Part shown: positions 30,408-42,992 of the stretch, piece by piece
How positions within the stretch are numbered: the stretch's first letter is position 1
Layout of the letters: each line of letters begins with the position of its first letter
NCBI GenBank assembly: GCA_002286855.1
Contig: NRSV01000031.1
Span: forward strand, 1-64,000
Length of the DNA: 64,000 nucleotides
From: Bipolaris cookei
Taxonomy: Eukaryota > Ascomycota > Dothideomycetes > Pleosporales > Pleosporaceae
Direction of reading: 5' to 3'
The notes under the pieces: generated by a model
What the model saw: only the letters and a program-made list of their open reading frames with translations
Database searches by the model: none
Told to the model about the DNA's origin: nothing
Position numbers and translations under genes: made by a program

Positions 30408-31562
30408 AGTTGTGGCGGTGCAATTGGCGGGAGCAAAGAAGAGAGTTGGGTGTGCAAATGTAGTAGGTATGGTGCAGTGCAGCACCGACGCAGCTAGCGC
30501 TGGATAAGCTCGTGCAGGGCCTGGTGGAGGCGATTGTCGCCTCCTCTAGCGCTGGGGAAGACTCCACCCGCGACAGCTACAGCAGGGATGTCGGCCTGGA
30601 TACGCAATCATCAGACGGGCGTGCAAAGGCGCCGCTCGACAGACGAGTGTGCGGCAGTCCATGGCTACATAGCACGTCCGTATTTTAGGGAGGGGATGTG
30701 CCTGGCGTGCATGTCGGTGTCAGCCATGTGTTGGATTGGAAATGGCACCTGCATGCGACATTAACGCAGGGTTTGGGGGCGCAATGTCTGGAGTGCGATA
30801 CCGCGATATGGCGCATGTGCATGGACGAACCACGGCAATACGCATCGCATAACAAACGTGAACTGCCGGCGAGCTGGCCCTTGTTGCATCCAAGGCACTG
30901 TTTGCATGGAGGAGAAGACACAAACGCCTGTCGCTCGCCCGACTGCGGTGCTGACGCCCTTTGTCTTCGGGCAGACGATTCGGGAGGCGTGAGGGTTACG
31001 AGTACAGTGCCGGGAGTGGTTGTGCCCGGCATCCTTGGCACCTGCCCTATGCATTAGCGACATCTTTTGCGGCCTTTATCCGCCCGCCATAAGCCTTGCC
31101 CTCCCCCAGTGCCACGCCCGACCGACGATCCCATTCACTGTCCATTCCATTCTCTGCCCGCCCTCCAGCCCCAGCCTCTGCACCTCGCCAAACACCACCC
31201 ACCGCCCGCGCCCTCTGCATCGCATGGCCGACTCCGCTCTGCTCCCCATTCACCACTAGCCACTGTGGCATCCCGCAGTCACTGTCGCAGCTTCAGTTGC
31301 ACCGCCTCGCTGTAGTCACCTCTGTCGCCACTTCTCGCCCTTGCTACTGCCGTCACCACCGCCCGCCTTCTCCGCCTTTCTCTCCCCGCAGCATCGCATT
31401 CCCGGCCCCACTGCATCGCTTGGAGAAAGTCGCGCCTCTGTCCTGGCCCAACACTCGCATCCAGTGAAGTGCCTTCCCAATCTGGCTCATCACCTCAACT
31501 CGGCGTCTACACGGCCATATCCACGCCCACTCATGAGACACTAAATCTCTTCGCATCCCACA
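30408..31562. other. Divergent intergenic region
   Basis: About 1.15 kb between head-to-head cyclophilin and RING genes. The right part (31080-31560) is very C-rich on the + strand, typical of a fungal promoter and leader. Its open frames are compositional and I call no gene. Confidence 0.5.
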
Positions 31563-32918
31563 ATGTCAACCACTGCCGTCTTCTCCAGCCAGCCCAGCCC
31601 AACCAGGCCGCCCAACAACGATAATGGCGAAAGCAGTGGCAGGAGCGGTCCCACCAGTTCACCGCTGCTTTTTTTTGTCGCCCTCGGCTTCGGTGTCGTT
31701 TTTACAAACTTATGGTAGGCCCCGCCCACTGACAGCTTCCGCCTCCACTTATCTGACATGTCTACCAGGATCATTGTAGGCGTCAAGTACTGCTTCCGCT
31801 ACAACCGCCGGCGCGCAGCCCAAACTGCCGCCAGTACAGAGATTGATATGGCCAACATGCCTCGCCCCCACCGAAGGAGGAGGGAAAAGAAACTAATGAC
31901 CATGGACGAAGTCAATGAGCGCTTCCCACTGACCAAGTACAAGCAATGGAAATCGAGTCGTGAAACCGAGGGGCTGCCATCCAACGGCGGCATTGCAACT
32001 GCACCCCAGAGCAGAGCTGCAAGCATCAAGGATGTTGAAGTTGCTACTACTTCCCAGGACGAGGGACCAGGGCCTCGAACAGAGACTGCGCTTTCCATGG
32101 CCCGCAACGATCATGCTGCGCAAAACTCGACTTCACAGCAAACAGCGTCTCCAAGATCGAGCGTTGAAAGCACAAAGGGCGAGAAGATCCATGACACCGA
32201 GAAGCCGATTGAAAAGGACAGTACGGTCCCAGTAAAACCAAGAGAGAGCCCAGAACATGGTGTTGCACCGCAAGCGACTTTGCACGAGCATGACGATGAC
32301 TCGGATGATGATGACGATGACCCAATCCGCACTGCCACTGCACCGGAGTTGCTCTCCGACCCTGGCGACACCTGCGCCATCTGTATAGATCTCTTAGAGG
32401 ACGACGAAGATGTGAGAGGACTAGCTTGCGGCCACGCCTTCCACGCTAGCTGTGTTGATCCATGGCTGACAAGTCGTCGCGCGTGCTGCCCGCTCTGCAA
32501 GGCTGACTACTACGTGCCTAAACCTCGCCCGGAAGGTGAAGCTGATCCTGCTACTGGCCGTCGTTCAGCTGCTGGTCCTAGATCACCACAACAGACTGTT
32601 TGGACATCAGCCAACCCTTTCTCTCGCGCTCAAATACTGATCATCAATCCCGATACCAACCAACAACCTAGTTCCCAGCGATTAGGACGACTTGGACTGT
32701 CGAGCCGGCGTGGCCACCCGGTTTCAATGGAATCGCCGCAAAGGACTGCTCAACCAGCACAGAGCTCTAGCTGGCTCTCACGAACGACGCCCAGTCAACC
32801 ACGTGCTCCCATGTTCTCGCGCTGGTTCACCCGTGACAGGAGCGGCTCGAACAATGTAAATACTCCCACAGCCACCCAGCAGCCTACACCAGGTCAGCTC
32901 GAAGCCGGCAATCGGTAG
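31563..32918 (+). CDS. Membrane-anchored RING-H2 E3 ubiquitin ligase
   Basis: Two exons (31563-31714, 31769-32918; 54-nt intron splitting a Trp codon) give 433 residues. One transmembrane helix lies near the N-terminus (LLFFVALGFGVVFTNLWII, about residues 35-53), followed by a basic stop-transfer stretch. A long disordered region with an acidic run (DDSDDDDDD) leads to a RING-H2 finger at about 253-294: CAIC, then LACGHAFHASCVDPWL and CCPLC, giving the C3H2C3 ligand set. The C-terminal 140 residues are disordered. The topology suggests an ER, Golgi or endosomal ligase with a cytosolic RING, similar to fungal single-pass RING-H2 proteins. The substrate is unknown. Confidence 0.88.
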
Positions 32919-33751
32919 TTGTCATTGTCACGCCTTGCAATAAGAGCTTTATTTTCGGACATCGATTTTTCACGTCTCTTTACGAATACGCCCATACCCC
33001 CTCTGGATCTTTTTGTGCGCCACTACTTGCCCTCGCACCATCTAGGAGTCTTGAATTTCCTCGACCCTAATGTCCCTCCCCCTCTGCTCCTCTAATGCAG
33101 GCATGTTCACTCCTCCGATCCCAGCATCCAAGCACACGAGAGCATGTTTCCTAGGCTGTTTGTTTAGTTTACTGCATAGTAGGTGATTCAGGATATATTG
33201 GGAGCACAGCATCTCGGCGGGTTCTGTTTTTTTTTCTTGTTTTTTACATCTTGGCTTTGGAAGTGTGGGGACAAGCAGATAGGGATGGGACGAGAGAGAG
33301 TAGGATTGTGACTATAATGTTATTGTATAAGAGCCAATGGATCGATGTAGTATATATACATACACACATACAAACATCCACACCCACACCCACACATGTA
33401 AGGAGAGGAACTGTCATCGAACCAATTAGAGGACTACTATTTTTTTGGATCTTACATCCCCTGTCTAGTGTACCTTAGTAGCCTGAAAGGCACATGATCA
33501 ATTTCCAAGCGTTTTGAGCCAATACAAATCATGTACATGTTGATGCATTACTCGTGTGTTTGTACATGTGTTTTCGTATATGCCCATTGGTATCATAGAG
33601 AGCGAATCTGAACAGGGGAAAGAGGAGAAGCAACCCCTTTGCAACCACCAAAAGCCCAGAAAGCAAAGAGACACACCAGATCTTACACGGCTCCTTAGTT
33701 CTCCAAACGCCCACAGTCAATAGTTCATCCCTTTAAGAAGCAAGCATGTCA
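32919..33751. other. Convergent intergenic region
   Basis: 3' flanks of the RING and kinase genes. It contains TG/CA and TA-rich simple sequence at about 33345-33400 and 33530-33590. No gene was seen. Confidence 0.5.
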
Positions 33752-36700
33752 TTACACCCCCCTAAGCCTCACCGTGTTATTCCTCGTCTCTTCATCCTCT
33801 TCCTCCTCCCCAGGGTCCCCTACGTCCTGCAACCGCATGGCCCGCAGCAGATCCCTACCTGCCCTAGTGCCGTCCCTTAGTTCCATGGCGCTCTTGAGCA
33901 GCATGTCCTGCATCACGCGCGTATCCACATCCATGCCCAGCAACGCTTCAACGTCTGGGCCCCTTGGAATGGGGAAGTCGACAAGCGGCTTGCCATTCGG
34001 TCCTACGCTGACCGTTGTGCTCTTGCGGTAATTGCTCTGTTGTTGCTGTTGTTGGTTGTCGTGGTCAAACTCTGACGAGGAAGAGTACGGGTTATATGTG
34101 TCGTCCGTGTCCGAGTCAAGCGCATATGTAGTCGATGTCAACGATGTCGACGTCGAGTCGTTTCTGCGAGCTGGCCGGAGCCCAACACTGCCATAGCTTC
34201 GCTGCTGCGGTGGTGCGAGGTTTAGCCGCTCAAACGCATCCCAGAGCTCGTCGACATCTTCTTCTTCCAGTGAAGTGTCCGTCGTTACACTCATGGGGGG
34301 AGATTGATCATCACTGCTCACGCCATAGGCCATATTATGCGACCAACCGTCCCAGATGACTTGCTGTGAGCGCTGGTTACTTCGGTGATCTTGCCCCCCT
34401 CCAAAGTTGTTAGATCCTGGCTTAGACGGCGCGTGCACCTGGCTTGCTGAGCTTACACCCCGTAGGTGCAAGGCTGTGTGGTGCAAGTCTTGGTTCGTTG
34501 GCTGGCCTTGTTCATCATATTGCTGAGGTGTCAACAGGCCTGGCACTGCGTGATTAGGCTCAGATTGCGATTTCGTATGGAACGATGCGCGGTGGTTGTT
34601 CTGGGAAAGCTGAACCTGGTCTTCAAGGTTGAAAGGGTTGTCGTTGATACGCTCTGCACCTGCTGTGTTTGTCTCAGAACCCGACGTAGACGGACGATAG
34701 TCTTGCACCATAGCCATATCCAGGTCGATCATGGATGAACGAAGTGGTGATCCAGGAGCAGAGCTGATCATCTCAGGATAGTCGTCTATAGGCGCTAGCG
34801 CAGTGGTTTGAGCGTGTCGCAAGCTTGGACGGGAGTTAGGGTTAAAGGTCGGCGATGAAGGATCTGCTCTGTTGGATCTGCCGTACTGTGGCTCTTGCGG
34901 ACTGCCCAGATCGAATGTCCATTCCTGAGTTTTTCGATTATCGTCCATCTTAGGGAATGTCCAGTCCTGGGTTTTACGATTGTCGTCCATCTTAGGAAAT
35001 GTCCATTCCTTCGTTTCTCGTCGACGGGATATGCGGTTTGACGCACGGTTCCTAGGAGCCTCGTTGTTGGCTTCGGCCATTGCTGCATCAAACGTCCATT
35101 CCACTGTACGTCGATTTGGTTTCTGGGGCTGAGCCGGAAACGACCATTCCATCGTCTTACGGTTGGGTTGCTCGGCGGGAAATGACCACTCCATTGTCTT
35201 CCGGTTCGGCTGCTCAGAGGGGAAGGACCATTCCATTGTCTTTCGGTTTGGATCATCATTCATGCTTGGAAATGTCCAGTCCTTTGTTGCTCGCTTAGTC
35301 ATTTCGTCTTCTTCGTTAAAAGCATCTCGACGTTCTTCTTCTTCCAACTCTCGCAGAAGGCTCTTCATGCGATTTGCTCGAATGGTTGGCACTTCTCCCA
35401 GATCAATACTCGGCACCTCATCTGCTGATGGCATGGAAAAATCCAAGTCAATAACAGTCTCACGGTTGGGTGCTCCGGGATTGAAATCACGCAAAACCAG
35501 ATCTGAAGGTGGCCGGCCGTTGGGAGGATCTGGTGCATCAACTGCGCTGTACCGGTATGGTGTCGTGTTTGTGTCGAAAAGCTTATTCAAGCGTTTCTGG
35601 CCTCTCACAATAGACTCTTCCTTGAACCTCGCCTGCAATTGTTCGAAACGACCCAGGGGCTGTCCTGATCCGGTGGCAAATGGGTCCGTGAAATGCGTGG
35701 CATGCTCTTGTTCAAACTCTTCGGAAGTACTGAAAGACCAGTCATCGTCATCATCATCCACGGCCTCCGGGGCCAAGGGATCTGGTGCCTGCGCGCCATA
35801 CGGATTGAACAATGACTGGCGAGTTCCACCCTGTTGCTCCCAGATGTAATACTCTTCAACCAACTTGACGAGTGACACAGTCGGATACATCTTGGTGGTA
35901 TCAGCAAGGTAAGGGTGCTCCAGAATCTGGTCTGGCGTAGGACGATCTCGTGGCTCAGGCTTGAAGACAAAAGCAAGGAAATCTTTTAGCTCTTGAGAGA
36001 AACGGTCTCCTTCAAGCTGAGGGACTCCAGCCGTTGGCAGATCAAAGTGTCCGATCTTGTGATGTGGAGGGAAGCCACAAGCCATCTCGTACACAGTACA
36101 ACCATATGCCCAGATATCAACTTCGCTACCATAAGAAATCTCCCTTGGCTTAAGCAAGCTGTGTGGGTCGGCATCTTTTACCCACTCTTTCTGAAGTTCA
36201 GGGGCCATCCAGAAAGGTGTGCCGACAATGGTCGACCGCTTTGATCTTTCAGGCTCTAACGTATTGGAGACACCGAAATCACATAATTGTACTCGGCCGT
36301 CCTCAAGAATGAGAACATTATTAGCTAGGATTTGGTCAGCGCATGCCATAGACTCCTGAGATTTTATACTCACACTTTAGATCTCGATGCAGCACACCCG
36401 CTTCGTGTATATACTTGAGGCCTTGTGCTAGCTCGCGGGCGATGGGTATGATGAATTTCTCAGCCAGTCCGGGGCCTGGATCCTTGCTCATGGCAGTGGG
36501 CTTCATCAAGGTATTCACACTACCGCCACTGGCGTATTCGCTTATGATCCACAACTCATTGTGAACAGGCCTTGCTTCCTCGATGATGTTGACATAGGGT
36601 CTTGCTTTGCTATCTCTCAGTTGCTGCAGAATGTCAATCTCTTTCAGGGTGTCTTGAAGATTCTTGTGTGTCATCTCCTCGTAGTCGACCTTGTCAATTT

Positions 36701-37582
36701 CGATAATCTTGATAGCAACCAGTGCACCAGTGTTGCGGCTCTTTCTTGGCAATGTTAGCGCACGTTCCTAGTGTCGCATTGAGATACCCACCCTTTGTAC
36801 ACACGACCATATGCACCCTTGCCGATAAGCTCGTAGAAGTCATATGGCGGAGGCTCTTCGCCACTCCGTTTTGCCCTCTCAGCAACCAGTGCCTCCATGT
36901 CCCTGGCTTGTTGCATGGCGCGTCCCTTGGTACCACCCATATTGGGCGGTTGCAGTCTTACAGGTTCCATTCCTCCTGAATATCTGTATGGTTGGTCTTG
37001 TTCCACAATTCCAGCTGCACAGCTTTCGTAAGGCTCGAAAGGCGATTCCGCTATGCGCTCCAACGGACTTTCTACCAATGTGCTTGTCGTACTCTCAAAG
37101 CTGGCGGTAATGGGCAGCGGTGGAGGCGGATAGCCGGTCGACGGCACACGTCTACAAGGAGAGTTATAACTGGTAGGGTCTGAGGCAGAATGCGAGTGCC
37201 TTGATGAGGGAGTGAAGTAAGAGGGTCTAGAAGTACCCGGATTCGACTGCGCGGCAGGTCTATTTGGTATTGGGGTGGATGGCTTAGGTGTGAGCGGACA
37301 CAACGGACTTCTGACATCCAATATGGGACCAGATATCTCGCGTCTGTCAATCGAAGATGTGCGAGAAGAGCGCGAGGAGCGTGAGGAGCGGAAAGATGAG
37401 TCCCTTCGGCCTTTGATTGAGTCGGTTAGCTTTTGCCATGAGAAGGAGCGATCTGATTGAGTCTTTGAAGTTGGTGTCTTCTTTCCCAGCGACCGGGGTG
37501 GGGTGACCTCGCCCACCGGAATGAGGTGGTCCCCATCGCTGACCGACCGCTTGAGCTTGACGACGGCTTCGCGGTCCAGCAT
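33752..37582 (-). CDS. STE20/germinal-centre-family Ser/Thr protein kinase with C-terminal Trp repeats
   Basis: Three exons (37582-36792, 36744-36374, 36324-33752; introns 47 and 49 nt) give 1244 residues. The kinase domain follows a disordered, Ser-rich N-terminus. It has a P-loop at about 254-268 (ELIGKGAYGRVYKG), catalytic Lys in ALVAIKII, HRDLK at about 383-387, VQLCDFGVS, and the activation/P+1 loop STIVGTPFWMAPEL, a STE20-type sequence. The rest is a long tail. In it, about residues 730-862, eight copies of an (R/K)xTxxW(S/T)F(P/D) motif occur, four nearly identical (NRKTMEWSFP). The role is probably cytoplasmic signalling in polarity, septation or cell-wall integrity, as for fungal germinal-centre kinases; I cannot assign the exact orthologue. 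The gene is head-to-head with the Lys/Pro orphan. Confidence 0.92.
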
Positions 37583-38191
37583 AGTTGCGTGGGTTGAGAC
37601 TGACACGTTGGTTGCAGCATAAGAGAAATCACACTCACGAGTTTGTTATGATGCTTGAAGGTCACTACCAGAAGTGAATGCCGTTCATGGCAGGCAGGCC
37701 GCGTGCGGTGAGTGTGAGCGCTCGTTTGGGATTCACACCTCCGCACTGCGGGGCGTGGGTTGGCTTAATAACGAGCTACGATTACAACAAGAGGAAGCAG
37801 AGGGAACGAAGATGGACACGCGGAAGTTGCGAAACGAACAAGTGCTTTTGTGCAAAAGGATGCGATGGCGACGCCATTTGTCAGGTGTGCGACTCTGAGT
37901 GTTGAACATTCGAAACAAGGATCCAGGGTCTCGACTACTGCTGATCACGCTAAAGCAACCTTAAATCCATCTGGGGCAAGCGTACCCCACCTCCCCGTCC
38001 CTGACATCATCTGCGCCACATGTGCGCCGCCATCTAGAGCTGATCTGCCAACTTTCCATGCTCTTATGGATAGGCACGACATGCTCTCTAACTATCTCCT
38101 GTTCTATCGACTATTCCATCTAGCACCCGACTGATTCCAAGAGACTCCATCACATCAAGACGACTACAAGAAACTGCGAACCGATCCCAAT
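37583..38191. other. Divergent promoter region
   Basis: 609 nt shared by the kinase gene and the Lys/Pro-rich orphan. No additional gene was seen. Confidence 0.5.
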
Positions 38192-38893
38192 ATGGTCTCT
38201 CAACCCATTGGTACAAAGAAGACGCCCGGTACATCCACGGCGAAGAAGACACCTGTGAAGAATTCGGTAAAGAAGGTGCCTGTCAAGGCCCCAGCTGTTC
38301 AGCCACCAAAGAAGCCCATCAACACAGCCCTACAGAAGAAACCAGTGGCCACAACCCCTAAGAAGCCAGTACCTACCACGGCACTCAAAAAGCCAGTAAC
38401 AGCATTCGGACAAAAGAAGCCTCTCCCAGCCTCAGCGAAGAAACCGATTCCACAGCTCCAGCAGCAAGGCTGGCTTAGCAAAGGTCTCAGTGCCGCACAA
38501 TCCGGAATTGGCAGTGCAGTCGGTGCAGCTACCACTGGTATCAGCAACGCTGCTGGCGCTGTTGTAACGGCTGCAGGCAGTGGTGTTGCTGGAGCAGGCA
38601 GGGGAGCAGGGGCAAGGTAATCTTACTATAGTTACGATTCAAGTATCTGGCTAATCACAAGTAGCATCACAAACACATCCCGTACCTGGGGCGATATGGT
38701 CCGCGAGTACGGCAATTCACTAAAAGACATCACCGGTGCCACAGGCAGTCGCTCAACTACGCACAAGAACCCTCTTGGTTTGAGTACAAGTGGGGCTGGG
38801 GGTATGGCGTCCATGGCGAGTAGGCCTGGTGTGCCTGGTGTTTCTGGAAGCTCGACCAGGACTGGTACAGCTAGTAACCCACTGGGCTTGTAG
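38192..38893 (+). CDS. Small Lys/Pro-rich hypothetical protein
   Basis: Two exons (38192-38616, 38662-38893; 45-nt intron) give 218 residues. I do not recognise a family. The N-terminal 90 residues are a run of degenerate KKP repeats (KKTPVKNSVKK, KKPVATTPKKPVPTTALKKP), strongly basic and disordered, like linker-histone tails or microtubule-binding proteins. A middle segment is Gly/Ala-rich (SGIGSAVGAATTGISNAAGA), with possible amphipathic character. The C-terminal part contains WGDMVREYGNSLKDITGA and ends NPLGL; NPLGL also occurs about 45 residues earlier. No signal peptide or clear transmembrane helix is present. Possible roles are nucleic-acid, cytoskeleton or lipid binding, all speculative. 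Confidence 0.7.
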
Positions 38894-39906
38894 GGCTAGA
38901 GGAGAGTGCTTTCGTTGAATTCAGAGCTTTTCACTGAGGGAGTGGGTCATCATGGCTTGGAGATAGTAGTTTTTGTTTATTGTGTAGTTTACTGTTAGGT
39001 TGTGTTTTTAGAAAGGTCGTACATAAAACGGTTCGTTTCAACTAAAATCAAGGTTCATGTGTCACAATAAATTGTAGTTGGAGTGAACAAGTGATGGTTC
39101 GATCTCACTCGGGATACAATGTAGGATGTATCGTTCACTACAGAAATGAGAGTGGTGCACCTACATTTCAAAAATAATCGACACAGTTGTTTTATATCAC
39201 CTTGACGATATCTATTTGCAACTCTCATACGATAAACCTATAGATAATAGACCACGCTACTTAGTCAACACCAACAAAACAGCAGTAATCCGCACGCCCG
39301 CAAATAACTCGAGTAGCATTTTAATTCGCGCTAGCAGCTAGCTAAACACCAAGAGGTATCACTTAATTGGGCAATAAACCTTCCAAACAAACACGCACGA
39401 CCTCCCCCTTGTCCCTCCCTGATGTCGTGAACGTAAACTCTAAAAAAAAGTGCAATATACATAGCCTTATGTATGTTCTCTCAGTAGCATTCAAGACATT
39501 AATAAACAAAGAAGGAGAAAGGAAACAGGAAAGCTGTAATAGTGAACCCAAAAGAGGAAAAAAAAACTCGCTCCATTGGAGTGCTACAAGCGTGTGAGAA
39601 GAGAGACACCGATCGACCGAACAGAAACAGACATGCCTGCAAGAAAACAAGAGAAAACAACAATACACGGCATGCAACGACATCCCCACCTCCTTCATTT
39701 CGTGCCTTGACATTTTTTGCCCCTTTTGGCCAGCCCCGCTATTTGATGCTTGAACAGAGAAAGAAGAGAGAAAAAACGTACACATATACGCAAGTGCATA
39801 TTGAAGGAAATGACGCCGCCCAATGAGACTTTGGTACAAAGATTGAAGAAGATTTAACTAATACAGATGATTCAGAACAATTGGTGAAATGCACGTCGTA
39901 TTTTCT
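38894..39906. other. Convergent intergenic region, AT-rich
   Basis: 3' flanks of the Lys/Pro orphan and the Sds3/Dep1-like gene. AT-rich around 39000-39350. Open frames at 39363-39839 on either strand lack domain or splice support. Confidence 0.45.
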
Positions 39907-42092
39907 TCACCGCCCAAATAGACCGCTGCCAACGCTGATTGTACCAAGACCATTACGCTGGGTCATTGGCGCTCGTGCTGCATCTGGTCGAGCTGGACCG
40001 GCCTGACCGGGCGCAGCACCAGGCGCTGAGTTCATTGGTCGCATACCAGTGCCACCCCAGCGTTGACCAGTGTGCTCGTGGGGTAGATCTATGTGCTGTG
40101 CCATGGGGCTTGACATCATACCATATGTCTCCCGGCTCAAGACGCCCATGTTGCCGCGGGGATCAGAGCCAGGCACGTCCCCATATACTGAGTGGCCGGA
40201 GGGTGCGCGCTTCATATGCAGAACCGGCGATTCAGTCTCGCCTAGGAGACCATTGGTGTGGTGAGCGTTGGACGAAGGAGGATTGGAGTTTGCTTCGATT
40301 GTAGAAGCAGAGCCGTTTGGAGCGCTTAGGTCAACCATGCGACGTTGGCCAGCTGGAGTCTGATAGTTGGGTATGCGAGACGGTCCAAGAGGGTAGCGGC
40401 TCTCTTGTTGATGTGAGGGATGCCGTGGGTTGGCCCATGGTGTGCTTTCCAAGAATTGTTCTTCCGCGGCTGCTTCATCTGCTGTTGTAGTTCTGTTGTA
40501 GGTGCGAAATGATGGGGGCGGAGCCGGAGCACGAGTCGCAATCTGCAGCGTCGAATCAGCTGCAAGTTCTCCACCAGTTGCATTCAGCCACTCACCTTCA
40601 TTGCTCGAAGATCTTCATCGATTTCCGACGGTTTCGCAGCACTAATGTCTGGAGCGGCTGGGAAGCCAACATACTTGGCAACACCTGATAGTACTGAGAC
40701 CTCGAGATTGTACGCCGTCTGATGTCTTATTTGGTCTGACCGCTTCTCTGGCAGTCGCACCATGTATTCAGTCTCGTCACAGCCGAGCTGTCGTCTGCCG
40801 CGCTGCAATTCGAACACTCGCTGGTTACACTCTTCGAGTATTTCTTCTCGTATATGCCGCACAGTCTGGAAGTACTGGCTGTGCATCTGATGCCGTTCTG
40901 CTGCTGTTATTATCTCGAGGTTCTTCTGCTTATATTCCAACAGCCTTGTCTCGTAGGCAATCTTATCTGCGCGCCGGTCGTCTATGCATTTGATCATTGC
41001 GATGTACTCAGGGTGCACGCAGTTGGGTTGCTTGAGCATCTCGAGCTCCCGCTCGAGTTGTGCTATTTGTTCGTCACAAAGTCTGATTGCAGTCAATACC
41101 GATTTCATCTGACCAAGAGCCCAGAAAATCACTCACTTCTCTCTGAAGAGCTTGAACCTCTTTTCAATCTTTGCGAGTTCGTCAATGGCAATCTTCTTCT
41201 TAGCGACTTCCTCATCTAGGACTCCGCTGTCTTCTTCTTCGGGGTCGCATTCAGCCTCGCCGTCTTGTGGCTCAGCAGCCGCAAAAGGTTCACTGTAGGC
41301 ATAACTAGGGTCCTCTGTCTTTCGTTTGCCTCTTCTGCCACCTTTCCGCGGTTTTGTGTGCTTTGCTACGGTTGCCATTTGATTGACAGTTTGTGCGGCA
41401 ATGTTAGCTTGACGTTCTTCAAGTTCCATTTCCTCGCGCGCAAGCATAGAAAGACTCTCCTCAGCATTGTCGAGCTCCTCATCCGCGTCCATACGGCCTT
41501 GTCTATTGGCTGCCGCGTCAGCTAGCCCATCAAGCGCTGAACTTCTTGCAGGCTCGCTCCTCTTTCGTAATGGTTCTTCCTCGTCTTGCTCGCCAACAGC
41601 GCTCCTCTCGGTGTTTGTTCTTTTTCGTTTCTTGCCCGCGTGTTCCAGGCTAGCAGCCTCTGTGGTCGCAATAAGCGACAGGGAATGTAGGGGGTTATCT
41701 GCTGTATCTGCTGCATCAATGGGTGCCTCATCTGCGCCAACAGAGGGTGTAAGAGGGGCAGACTCGTCGTCTTCTGTGGTTTTAGAGTGCGCGAGTTTGC
41801 TGGGGGTTCGTATGTAAGCCGGCTCAGATAGCAAGGATGTCTCAGCGACTGTTCGTGTCAGTTTTCGTGGAGTAGTGTCTAGGCGCTCTGTCTCGGCCTC
41901 CGAATCGTCTTCATCCATTTCTGCTGCTGGCGTCTGCCTCGGGGTGGGTTCAGATTGGTCGTCTGAGGCGTCTCCAAGCTCACTTAAGCTGCTGGAGCCG
42001 TTGTCTGCGGCGTCGTCGAAGCCGTTTGAAGCTTGCTCAGCGGGTATTGCCTCTGCAATGGTTGCGCTTGAAGCTTTCATTGTTGACAGCAT
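39907..42092 (-). CDS. Sds3/Dep1-like subunit of the Rpd3L histone deacetylase complex
   Basis: Three exons (42092-41137, 41082-40596, 40542-39907; introns 54 and 53 nt) give 692 residues from MLSTMKASS. The frame stays open upstream to a likely acceptor (cctgcag) near 42200, so an earlier exon may exist. The first 300 residues are acidic and disordered with basic patches (KKRKRTN, RKGGRRGKRK). The Sds3-like domain at about 300-480 contains IEKRFKLFREK then LCDEQIAQLERELEML, HPEYIAMIKCIDDRRADK and VRHIREEILEECNQRVFELQ, forming the characteristic coiled coil. In yeast, Sds3 and Dep1 scaffold Rpd3L and are needed for deacetylation and gene silencing. The C-terminus is Pro/Gly-rich. I cannot tell Sds3 from Dep1 orthology; the long acidic N-terminus favours Dep1. 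Confidence 0.85.
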
Positions 42093-42992
42093 CGCGGCCG
42101 CGATGGCGGTAGGTTCCCCGGTGGCTGTTGACTCGTGTGAGGGGGAGGCAGTAGAGGAGGGGTTAGATGATCCCGTCGGGAGCGGTGACAGAGCGTCTGC
42201 AGGGATGAGTTAGATCGGGTGCATTTCGTGCAGTGGTGATATGAGGCGTGGTGGGAGAGGGAAGTTCGCGACTGTATTGTCGCCTCAGTTGACGCAAAGA
42301 TCGACAATCTCTCGAGCGACCCAAGGACATGACAGACTGCGCAGGGCCGGCAAGATGGGCCCGGTGGATTATCAAGTTCAAAATAAAAGGCTGTATGACG
42401 TACTCTCTGGCTGCGCGATTGACTTGCTAAGATCGGGAGCTGCTCTTGATGTGCTCCGCCTGGTGTGATGGGGCGCGCTCATAGTGCGCCTGCGCCAGAA
42501 GCCTCGTCAACTCGTGCCCAGTGTGGTGCGAGGATGTTGGATAGGACGCAGCTGGTGCCCGCGATGCAGGAACGGCGATATGGGGGCAGCGGGCGGTGGG
42601 CGTGGGGAGCAGTCAAAAACACTGCTGCTGCTGTGGAGGACGTGGGCACCGAGGGCGAGGGTACGTGCCGAGATGTTTTTGGCGTCGGACCGGACAAGGG
42701 CGCGGTAGTATGGGTGAAGACGGGTGTGCAAACGCGAGACAGCGACTGGCATGAGTGTATTTGCGGTGAATGCAGCAGGGCAGCTATGTCGAGAGGGTGT
42801 AAACTGCGCTTTGAGGCGGGTCGACGGCCGGGAGAGGCCCTGAGTGTCTTGCGAATGACCGCACTCTCTTGGGGCGGGCGGTAAGGTTCTGCCGCTTGTT
42901 CGCCCGCTTGAGGCTAGCGTGCGTTCGAGGTGAAGCGTCTCCACCAAAACTTTTTGATGAGCTTGCTGCACAGCAACGTTGCAATCGCCGCC
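42093..42992. other. Divergent promoter region of Sds3/Dep1-like gene and NOP12
   Basis: 900 nt. The left 110 nt is probably coding sequence of an earlier Sds3/Dep1 exon (open in frame to about 42200). No other gene was seen. Confidence 0.45.

Noticed and set aside
39363..39839. 158-codon minus-strand ORF
   Set aside because: Phe/Leu-rich translation of purine-rich + strand DNA without domains; lies in a convergent intergenic region.
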